Assembly: GCA_025351555.1 (NCBI GenBank)
Contig: JANXVS010000045.1
Span: 1-12,964, forward strand
Direction of reading: 5' to 3'
Origin: Pseudomonadota bacterium
Lineage (GTDB): Bacteria; Pseudomonadota; Gammaproteobacteria; Xanthomonadales; Rhodanobacteraceae
Length of the DNA: 12,964 bases
Every line of letters starts with the position of its first letter. Position 1 is the first letter of the stretch. A model generated the notes under the pieces. That model had not been told where the DNA came from. It saw nothing but the letters and a program-made list of their open reading frames with translations, and made no database searches. The position numbers were made by a program, and so were the translations under genes. This document shows positions 7,545-12,964 of the stretch, piece by piece.

Positions 7545-7866
7545 GATTGTCGCGCGCGGCGGCTGGGATGTTTTCGCTGTGCGTCGGCGGCGATTGGGTC
7601 GAGGGAAGATTGTTCATGATGGAATGCAACGCGTCCTTGACGCCGGCCGTCGGGTCGGCCGCGGCGGCTGTTTCTTGCATGCTGCGTTTGAGTTCGTCGG
7701 CGGCCAGCTCACGCTCGATTTCCACACGTACACTTTGCCAACTTTGCCGTGCCTTGCGCAACAGCGCGCCCGCGGTGCGTGCGGCGCCCGGCAGGCGTTC
7801 CGGGCCGAGCACGAGCAACGCCACGACGGCGATCAGGCCGATTTCCCCCATGCCGACATCGAACAT
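7531..7866 (-). CDS. tatB: Sec-independent protein translocase TatB
   Basis: The 111-residue protein starts MFDVGMGEIGLIAVVALLVL: an N-terminal membrane helix with the conserved glutamate E8, then the hinge GPERLP typical of TatB. An amphipathic, charged helix (about 26-66) and a variable polar tail follow. With TatC it forms the signal-peptide receptor complex. It begins 9 bp after tatA and overlaps tatC. GPERLP and E8 distinguish it from TatA. Confidence 0.95.
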   Translation of the reverse strand: MFDVGMGEIGLIAVVALLVLGPERLPGAARTAGALLRKARQSWQSVRVEIERELAADELKRSMQETAAAADPTAGVKDALHSIMNNLPSTQSPPTHSENIPAAARDNHEQR

Positions 7867-7875
7867 GGCAATCGG

Positions 7876-8109
7876 CTACGGTGTATTTTCGCGCTTGGTT
7901 TCCGCGTTCGCGGCAGGCGGCGTTTCGGCCGCGGGATCGGCCTTGAGTTGTGACGGCGGATTCTTCTCCTCGTCGTCCTGCAATCCCTTGCGGAAATTCT
8001 TGATGGCCGAAGCCAGATCGCCGCCGATGTTGGTCAGTTTCTTGGTGCCGAACAACAGCACGACAATAACCAGCACGATCAGCCAGTGCGTGAGACTCAT
8101 GCTACCCAT
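7876..8109 (-). CDS. tatA: Sec-independent protein translocase TatA
   Basis: A 77-residue protein with one N-terminal membrane helix (about 5-20), the TatA hinge FGTKKL (20-25), the amphipathic helix [15 protein letters not shown] (28-42) and an acidic/proline-rich tail. TatA oligomers form the transport passage in the inner membrane once TatBC has bound a substrate. ATG 8109 is chosen because MGS before the helix is usual for the family and CGGAG lies upstream; a second ATG at 8100 is possible. First gene of tatABC; no clear promoter was identified in the 87-bp gap to the SYLF gene. Confidence 0.95.
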   Translation of the reverse strand: MGSMSLTHWLIVLVIVVLLFGTKKLTNIGGDLASAIKNFRKGLQDDEEKNPPSQLKADPAAETPPAANAETKRENTP

Positions 8110-8196
8110 GATGCGGACTCCGAAATGCGGCGTGACTTATGCGAACAAAACGCGCGGCTTGGGGCGGCGCTGTCATCGCGCCGATCTTGCTGGCCT

Positions 8197-8898
8197 TCAG
8201 TGCGCAGACTTGTCATGGGCAGTGTACTCCTCCAGGCGGTCGCGGAAATCGACCACCGCATTCGGCACGTTGCTCACGCCGCCGGCAAAAATGCGCCGCG
8301 GGGTCACGCCGTCGCCGTAGACCGCCTGGTTGGCATCGTTGTCGATCGCAAGCACCGAGCCGTCGAGGGCGATACCGGCGAACAGGCCGCGCGAGCGCGA
8401 ATAGGAATAGATTTCGGCCTTGAGCTGCGCGTCGGTCGCCGCGTGCGCATCGCGCCCCACCGGCCCGGCGGCAACGGACGCGTCGGCGCCGAGGGTAAAC
8501 TTGCCGTGGACGATCGAATCCACACCGCGCTGGGTGCGGAAGATCAGGATCACATCGGTGGACTGTATGCCGATCTGGAAGCCAATGCTGCCGCCGCTCA
8601 TGCTGACGAAACTCGGATTGCTCCAGGTGCTATCGGCGTTTTTGATCGAGACCAGGCCCACGCCATGGCGGCCGCCGATCACGAAGCCGGCCTTGAACAC
8701 ATCCGGGATCACCGCGACCGCGTAGGCATTGGACAGCATTTCGGCGGGCAGGCGTTTGTCCGGCGCCTGCATGATTTCTCTGAGCACGCGCACCGCGTTG
8801 TTGGCGCGTTCGGATTCCTGCTCGCCGGCGCGTGCGCTACCGGTATGCAGCACAATTAGCGAAAGCAGGGCATAACTCAGAAGCTGCAAGCGTTGCAT
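8197..8898 (-). CDS. Secreted SYLF/Ysc84-domain protein (lipid-binding type)
   Basis: ATG 8898 has an excellent AAGGAAGGAG site; the 14 extra codons upstream to 8940 are unlikely to be used. The 233-residue product begins with a Sec-type signal peptide (hydrophobic core LLSYALLSLIVL, cleavage after ARA at residue 24), with no twin arginine, so it should be exported to the periplasm by Sec. The rest matches the SYLF (Ysc84/DUF500) family: AYAVAVIPDVFKAGFVIGG, HGVGLVS and SMSGGSIGFQIGIQSTD. Eukaryotic members bind phosphoinositides and actin; the bacterial role is not established. It lies 87 bp upstream of tatA on the same strand and may or may not be cotranscribed. Confidence 0.88.
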   Translation of the reverse strand: MQRLQLLSYALLSLIVLHTGSARAGEQESERANNAVRVLREIMQAPDKRLPAEMLSNAYAVAVIPDVFKAGFVIGGRHGVGLVSIKNADSTWSNPSFVSMSGGSIGFQIGIQSTDVILIFRTQRGVDSIVHGKFTLGADASVAAGPVGRDAHAATDAQLKAEIYSYSRSRGLFAGIALDGSVLAIDNDANQAVYGDGVTPRRIFAGGVSNVPNAVVDFRDRLEEYTAHDKSAH

Positions 8899-8961
8899 AG
8901 TCACTCCTTCCTTGTGAACGGGTGAGCGCGCGCGCGACAAAGCGCGCCGCGAGTCGTCGGA

Positions 8962-9882
8962 TCAAGCTATTGGACGGCGCCGGCCCAGGCGAGTTCCCGC
9001 CAGCAGCATCACCAGCGCGATCAATAGCCCCAATCCAAATGACGACAGGGTCGGGGTTGAAGCTGCGCCCACGGGGGCGTTGCCGACCGGCGGTGTGATC
9101 GCCAGGCCCTTGAGCCCGATGTATTGCAGATCGACGGGCCCGGTGATCGGGCCGGTGTTGTTCAAGGTGCCGCGGCTGGCATCCAGGCTGGCAAGATCGC
9201 TCCATATCGGCACAGTCGGCACGCCCGGCTGTGGCGGAACGTAGTCCAGCACCAGCCAAAGTCGGCCGCTGGCGTCGAAACCCGGGCTCGCGGTGGTCAC
9301 ATAATTTGCGCCCTCACCATAGGCGCCAACCGCTGTAGTCTGCGCCGTCGCCGGATCGATCAAATACAGGGTGTTGTTGCCTTGACTGCCGGCACCATAA
9401 ATCTGATCGCCGCGCGAGGTCAGGCCGGTAATCGTGACGCCAAGATTTCCCACCAGGGTGGCCGCACCCGTGGCCGGGTTGACTTGCCAGAAGCTGCCGT
9501 TGCCGGCGGATAGCCACAGTCTGCCGTCGCTGGTGAAGGTCAATCCCAGATCCAGCTGCTGGCTGATGCTTTGACCGGCAAGATTCAATGGGCCGACCAA
9601 GGTGGCCGCGCCCGTTATGGGGCTGATCTGCAACAGCACTTTCAACGTATCGGAGACGGCGTAAAGCTGACCGCCGGGGCTGTAGGTCAACCCCTCGATA
9701 TTGGCAATGCGCTGCTGGCCGTTAAGGTAACCCGCCGGGCCGAGCTCCTGCGCGGCGCGCGTGGAAACATCGACACGGTAAAGTGTATCGAACGCCTCGC
9801 CGTAGCCGATAATATCGGCGGCGAGTGCCGGGCCGCAGGCTGCGGCCAGCACGAGCGCTGCAATATGAGCGCGCAGGGGCAT
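8962..9882 (-). CDS. Secreted propeller-like repeat protein with IPTL-CTERM-type sorting signal
   Basis: The 306-residue protein has an N-terminal signal peptide (hydrophobic AALVLAAACGPALA, cleavage near residue 21). At least four repeats of the type LLQISPITGAATLVG follow (about 34-47, 83-97, 131-145, 172-186), suggesting beta-propeller blades. The C-terminus is TPTLSSFGLGLL... (from 276), a hydrophobic helix, then the basic end LGRRRPIA. This matches the IPTL-CTERM pattern: a short PTLS-type motif, a transmembrane helix and an Arg cluster, like PEP-CTERM signals processed by exosortase-like systems. The protein is therefore inferred to be surface-sorted. No sorting enzyme gene is in the window. 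ATG 9882 has only a weak AAGAGA site upstream. Confidence 0.85.
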   Translation of the reverse strand: MPLRAHIAALVLAAACGPALAADIIGYGEAFDTLYRVDVSTRAAQELGPAGYLNGQQRIANIEGLTYSPGGQLYAVSDTLKVLLQISPITGAATLVGPLNLAGQSISQQLDLGLTFTSDGRLWLSAGNGSFWQVNPATGAATLVGNLGVTITGLTSRGDQIYGAGSQGNNTLYLIDPATAQTTAVGAYGEGANYVTTASPGFDASGRLWLVLDYVPPQPGVPTVPIWSDLASLDASRGTLNNTGPITGPVDLQYIGLKGLAITPPVGNAPVGAASTPTLSSFGLGLLIALVMLLAGTRLGRRRPIA

Positions 9883-9952
9883 GTGAATGTCTCTTATGTA
9901 ATTCTAGTTTTTGGTAATCGTCTGCCGCACCGGGCGCTGGTGCAGCGACGCC

Positions 9953-9980
9953 AGTCTAGCAGCTAGTACATACGAAACAA
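9953..9980 (-). promoter_or_regulatory. Possible sigma70-like promoter for the IPTL-CTERM gene
   Basis: On the minus strand TTGTTT (9980-9975) and TAGACT (9958-9953) are separated by 16 bases, and the leader to ATG 9882 would be about 65 nt. The 228-bp divergent gap (9883-10110) must hold promoters for both this gene and hemH. For hemH only a bare TAAACT at 10000-10005 without a good -35 is visible. Confidence 0.35.
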
Positions 9981-10110
9981 AGCCTTAGCCACGAAGTGCT
10001 AAACTGCGGCCTGCCCAAACTCAAAACCCCAACCACTGCTGGATTGGCAACCGTCCGGGCACAAGGGATTGGGTGAATGCTCCGCTGAGAGATCTCGAGT
10101 CGACAAGCCG

Positions 10111-11148
10111 ATGCCCAATGCAGCCCCAGACCAGCCATCGCAATCCACGCGGAAAGACATCGCCGTACTGCTGCTCAATCTGGGGACGCCTGCGGCGCCG
10201 ACGCCGCGGGCGGTACGCCGCTATCTGGCGCAATTCCTGAGCGATGCGCGTGTCATCGACACTCCGCGCTGGCTGTGGCTGCCGCTGCTGTACGGCGTGA
10301 TCCTGCGCTTGCGGCCGCGGCGTTCGGCGCGAGCCTACGCGAAAATCTGGACGGTGCAGGGCTCGCCCCTGCTCGTGAATAGCCAGGCGCTGGCGGAGAA
10401 ACTCGCGAGCGCTTGCGCAGGCGACGGCCTGCGCGTTGCGCTCGGCATGCGCTACGGCGAACCGGCGACGGCAGCCGTTGTCGAACGATTGCTGGCCGAT
10501 GGCGTGCGTCGCCTGCTGGTTTTGCCGCTATACCCACAGTACTCGGCGACTTCCACCGGTGCTGCCATCGACGCAGTGTTCGCAACGTTGCAGCGGCAGC
10601 GATGGATTCCGGAATTGCGCAGCATTGGCGATTATCATGCTGCGTCAGAGTATATTTGTGCACTAGGCGACAGTGTGGAAAAATACTGGCAAGCGCACGG
10701 CCGCGGCGCGCGCCTGCTGCTGTCGTTCCACGGCATTCCCGAACGCTATGTGACCGCCGGCGATCCGTATCGCGAGCAGTGCCTGACCACCGCGCGCCTG
10801 CTGCGCGAGCGTCTGAAGGTGGACGAGACGTTCCTGATTACCAGCTTCCAGTCGCGGGTCGGGCTCGAGCGCTGGCTGACACCTTGCACCGATGAGATCC
10901 TCGCGCAGTTTGCCGCTGATGGTGCCGATCACGTACAGGTGCTATGCCCCGGGTTTGCGGTCGATTGCCTGGAAACGCTCGAAGAGATCGCCATTCGCGG
11001 CCGCGAACAATTTCTCGCTGCCGGCGGCAAACGTCTGGACTACATTCCGGCGCTGAACGCTACCGATGCGCACGTGCAGTTGCTGCGCGCCTTGATCGAG
11101 CGGCACACACGCGGCTGGCTGGAGAGCGACATCCATGCTGGCGCATGA
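10111..11148 (+). CDS. hemH: Ferrochelatase
   Basis: The enzyme inserts Fe2+ into protoporphyrin IX, the last step of protohaem synthesis, at the cytoplasmic face of the membrane. Taken from ATG 10111 it has 345 residues, as usual for the family. The N-terminal LLLNLGTP and FLSDARVIDTPRWLW are ferrochelatase hallmarks. The catalytic histidine is in LLLSFHGIPERY (H207) and the conserved glutamate in CPGFAVDCLETLEE (E288); LPLYPQYSATSTG (138-150) is also typical. A TTG at 10069 could extend the frame by 14 codons, but those codons look non-conserved and the ribosome site there is badly spaced; the site before 10111 is weak too. The stop overlaps the next gene by 14 bp. Confidence 0.96.
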   Translation: MPNAAPDQPSQSTRKDIAVLLLNLGTPAAPTPRAVRRYLAQFLSDARVIDTPRWLWLPLLYGVILRLRPRRSARAYAKIWTVQGSPLLVNSQALAEKLASACAGDGLRVALGMRYGEPATAAVVERLLADGVRRLLVLPLYPQYSATSTGAAIDAVFATLQRQRWIPELRSIGDYHAASEYICALGDSVEKYWQAHGRGARLLLSFHGIPERYVTAGDPYREQCLTTARLLRERLKVDETFLITSFQSRVGLERWLTPCTDEILAQFAADGADHVQVLCPGFAVDCLETLEEIAIRGREQFLAAGGKRLDYIPALNATDAHVQLLRALIERHTRGWLESDIHAGA

Positions 11149-12010
11149 TGTCAATATCGTGTTGCCGGATCTGAATCTGGCAGCTCGCGTCTGGGGCGAC
11201 CCGTCCTTGCCACCGCTGTTGGCGCTGCATGGCTGGCTGGATAACGCGGCGTCGTTCGAGCGGTTGGCGCCGCTGCTTTGTGAACAGTTCCACATTGTTG
11301 CGCTGGATTTTCCCGGACATGGCCGCTCGGATTGGCGCGCCCCGGGAGCCTGGTACCACCATGTGGATTATGCGGGTGACGTGCTGGCGGCTGCCGACGC
11401 GCTCGGATGGAAGCGATTCGATCTGCTCGGCCACTCGCTGGGCGGCGGCGTGGCGACTGCGCTGACTGCCGCGTGTCCGCAAAGGATCAATCGCCTGATC
11501 CTGATCGAAGCCCTGGGCGTGATTGCGAGCGCTCCGGAAAAAGCGTTGTCGCATTTGCAGGGCGCACTGGCCGATCGCGCCAGTTATCGGAACAAAGCGT
11601 TGCGGGTCTTTGCAAATCAGGACGCAGCAATCGCTGCGCGCATGCAGGCCAACGGATTGTCGCGCGAAGCGGCCAGCTTGCTTGTCACGCGTGGGCTGAA
11701 AGTCGTGCCGGGCGGATTCAGTTGGTCGTCCGATCCACGCCTGACCTTGAATTCAGCGCAGCGGTTTAGCGAAGATCAGGTGCTGGCATTCTTGCGCGGT
11801 CTGCGTGCGCCGACCTTGCTCATGCTCGCGCAACCCGAGGCACCCTACCTGCCGCGAGAAACGATGGAGCGGCGTATTGCGCAGGTCGCGGACATCCGCG
11901 TGTTGCGGTTACCCGGCAGCCATCATCTGCATCTTGAGGATCCGCAACCGGTAGCGGAAGCGATATTGGATTTCGTCAAGCTTGAATCAGACGCGCCAAC
12001 TCTGCTTTAA
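11135..12010 (+). CDS. Alpha/beta hydrolase-fold enzyme
   Basis: A 291-residue single-domain hydrolase. HGW (32-34) gives the oxyanion-hole region, DFPGHGRSD (58-66) is a family signature, and the nucleophile elbow is GHSLGGG with S101. The catalytic histidine is probably H263 in GSHHLHLEDP. The usual Asp after strand beta6 is not obvious (the stretch reads LLMLAQPEAPYLP, with E235 as a possible substitute), so the acid member is unclear. Esterase or SERHL-like serine hydrolases are the nearest guess; the substrate is unknown. ATG 11135 has GGAGAG at a good distance and lies within the last codons of hemH, so it is coupled to it. Its 3' end overlaps the convergent gene by 35 bp. Confidence 0.87.
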   Translation: MLAHDVNIVLPDLNLAARVWGDPSLPPLLALHGWLDNAASFERLAPLLCEQFHIVALDFPGHGRSDWRAPGAWYHHVDYAGDVLAAADALGWKRFDLLGHSLGGGVATALTAACPQRINRLILIEALGVIASAPEKALSHLQGALADRASYRNKALRVFANQDAAIAARMQANGLSREAASLLVTRGLKVVPGGFSWSSDPRLTLNSAQRFSEDQVLAFLRGLRAPTLLMLAQPEAPYLPRETMERRIAQVADIRVLRLPGSHHLHLEDPQPVAEAILDFVKLESDAPTLL

Positions 12011-12788
12011 GTGCATGCCCACTGGTCTTGAGCCAATCGCGCTGAGTCTGCCAATCCGGATACAGCGTACCGACAAGCGCCCAGAACCGTGGTGAATGAT
12101 CGCGAATGCGCAGATGACACAGCTCGTGCACGACAACGTAGCGCAGCGCGTCCAGCGGCGCCAAAGCCAGGGCCAGATCCAAGGTTACGCGATCACGCGT
12201 GTCCAAGCTGCCCCACAGACTTTTCAGCGGCTTGATGCGGATGCCGGTTGGCGCGCGGCCGAGTTCGGCAGTGTAGCGCGTGAGATAGCGCGACACGTCG
12301 CGTCGGATCTGCGCCTGCAGGTACGAATGCAGCAGCGAGCGCGCCGCCGGTAGCGTTTGCTTGTTGTGTGGCTTGGGTAGCGACAGCACCAGGCGCTCAC
12401 TGCCCAGTTCCACGCGCGGATAGGCGCCGTCGCGCCATTGCAGGCGCGTGGTTTCGCCACGCAGCGGAATGAGGGTGGGCACGCCGGGTTTCAGCGGCGG
12501 CGGTCCGACCTGGTCGAATTTCAGTTCACCAAGTTTGCGTTCAAGCCAATCCGCGTGTTTGCGCAGGAAGGCGAACACCTGTGCCGGATGCGTGCCTTGC
12601 GGATACGACACTTGCGCGCCTCCGGAAGTAACCGTCAGGCGCAGCCGGCGTGCGCGCGGATGCGCGCGACGCAGCACCTTGATGGTGTCGCCATCGGGGG
12701 TGGCCAGCTCAAGATACAGGTCGTCGGTGGCTGTCATTGTCCTCATCCAGCATTGTCCCCATCCAGCATCGTCCTTGTCCAACATCAT
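11976..12788 (-). CDS. YgjP/DUF45-type HEXXH metal-dependent hydrolase
   Basis: Zinc-dependent hydrolase/peptidase family related to SprT and M48 peptidases. With start ATG 12788 it has 270 residues. The metal site is HELCH (221-225) with a third ligand H231 in RDHSPRFW; KSLWGSLDTRDRVTLDLAL (189-207) is the conserved WGS motif region. No signal peptide is seen, so it is cytoplasmic. The start is uncertain. ATG 12788 has a good AGGA five bases before it, but codons 1-17 lie in a 16-bp tandem repeat, and in-frame ATGs at 12746 and 12737 (MTATDDLYLE) are alternatives. The annotated core from 12737 is firm. Native substrates of the family are not well known. Confidence 0.85.
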   Translation of the reverse strand: MMLDKDDAGWGQCWMRTMTATDDLYLELATPDGDTIKVLRRAHPRARRLRLTVTSGGAQVSYPQGTHPAQVFAFLRKHADWLERKLGELKFDQVGPPPLKPGVPTLIPLRGETTRLQWRDGAYPRVELGSERLVLSLPKPHNKQTLPAARSLLHSYLQAQIRRDVSRYLTRYTAELGRAPTGIRIKPLKSLWGSLDTRDRVTLDLALALAPLDALRYVVVHELCHLRIRDHSPRFWALVGTLYPDWQTQRDWLKTSGHALKAELARLIQA

Positions 12789-12796
12789 CCTTGTCC
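12735..12796 (-). repeat. Imperfect 16-bp tandem repeat, about 4 copies, at the 5' end of the metallohydrolase gene
   Basis: On the + strand the units are CATTGTCCTCATCCAG (12735), CATTGTCCCCATCCAG (12751), CATCGTCCTTGTCCAA (12767) and CATCATCCTTGTCC (12783). Read on the gene strand each unit carries one or two ATG codons and a GGAC/AGGA-like purine run. Because 16 is not a multiple of 3, a change in copy number would shift the reading frame from the first ATG, while the internal ATGs could rescue it. Confidence 0.85.
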
Positions 12797-12814
12797 TACC
12801 GCTGCGCTTGCGCG

Positions 12815-12964
12815 CTACGCTTTGTCTCTCGGCCGGGGCAGGCCAAACCATGACTCGAATTTCTGCAATAGCTGTTCCAACTCCAGCGTCATCAGCGCGA
12901 CCTGCGCGTCCAACTCGGCGATTGCCGATTCGCGATCCGTTTCGCCCAATTCGTCCTGCACCCC
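12815..12964 (-). CDS. Unrecognised protein, C-terminal 49 residues, cut by window edge
   Basis: On the minus strand the frame is open from the right edge to TAG at 12815-12817. It reads as a heptad-rich, coiled-coil-like helix (ESAIAELDAQVALMTLELEQ), followed by LLQKFESWFGLPRPRDKA. Codon use looks like that of the neighbours. It stops 26 bp before ATG 12788 of the metallohydrolase, so the two may be cotranscribed. I do not recognise the family from this end alone. Confidence 0.6.
   Translation of the reverse strand, partial: GVQDELGETDRESAIAELDAQVALMTLELEQLLQKFESWFGLPRPRDKA

Noticed and set aside
8086..8859. Plus-strand open frame of 257 codons
   Set aside because: Opposite the SYLF gene, which has a signal peptide and an excellent ribosome site; the plus-strand product has no family features.
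8927..8947. GCGCGC-rich hairpin as a terminator of the IPTL-CTERM gene
   Set aside because: The stem is low-complexity alternating GC and no T-run follows on the minus strand.
1..12964. CRISPR arrays, tRNA or rRNA genes
   Set aside because: No regularly spaced direct repeats of CRISPR length, no tRNA-like cloverleaf ends and no rRNA-like stretches were seen; the only tandem repeat is the 16-bp one at 12735-12796.

Overview
The window looks like a chromosomal segment of a GC-rich gammaproteobacterium, probably in the Xanthomonadales/Lysobacterales (for example Rhodanobacteraceae). This is inferred from the protein sequences and from the combination tatABC - hemH - alpha/beta hydrolase - YgjP-type metallohydrolase. 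No rRNA or species marker is present, so the placement is tentative.

Positions 1 to about 3753 are a graveyard of mobile DNA. The 3' end of an IS3-family transposase is followed by an intact IS256-family (Mutator-type) transposase. That element abuts the broken 3' side of an antisense group II intron. The intron keeps its 5' end (GTGCG, last base at 3753), its RNA domains and most of its reverse transcriptase. However, the reading frame has a one-base frameshift just before the maturase domain, and the end of the maturase, any HNH domain and ribozyme domains V/VI are missing at the IS256 junction. The intron sits 51 bp upstream of, and antisense to, the next gene.

Positions 3805-6406 (+) hold an orphan GspE/PilB-type secretion/pilus ATPase and, 10 bp later, a class I glutamine amidotransferase. 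Both end at a strong bidirectional terminator (6408-6440). That terminator is shared with a small convergent gene (6484-6663, -) for a 59-residue ribbon-helix-helix-like protein, which has its own sigma70-like promoter.

Positions 6792-8109 (-) are the tatABC operon for the twin-arginine translocase, with tatB and tatC overlapping. Upstream on the same strand are a secreted SYLF/Ysc84-domain protein and a secreted propeller-like repeat protein with an IPTL-CTERM-type C-terminal sorting signal.

Divergent from these, positions 10111-12010 (+) encode ferrochelatase (hemH), translationally overlapped by an alpha/beta hydrolase. The hydrolase overlaps tail-to-tail by 35 bp with a YgjP/DUF45-type HEXXH metallohydrolase (-). 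The 5' end of that gene lies in an imperfect 16-bp tandem repeat that carries several start codons. A partial unrecognised coiled-coil protein on the minus strand leaves the window at the right edge. I found no CRISPR array, tRNA or rRNA, and no clearly novel multi-gene system. The most unusual signals are the layered mobile-element wreckage, the IPTL-CTERM protein and the start-codon-bearing tandem repeat.
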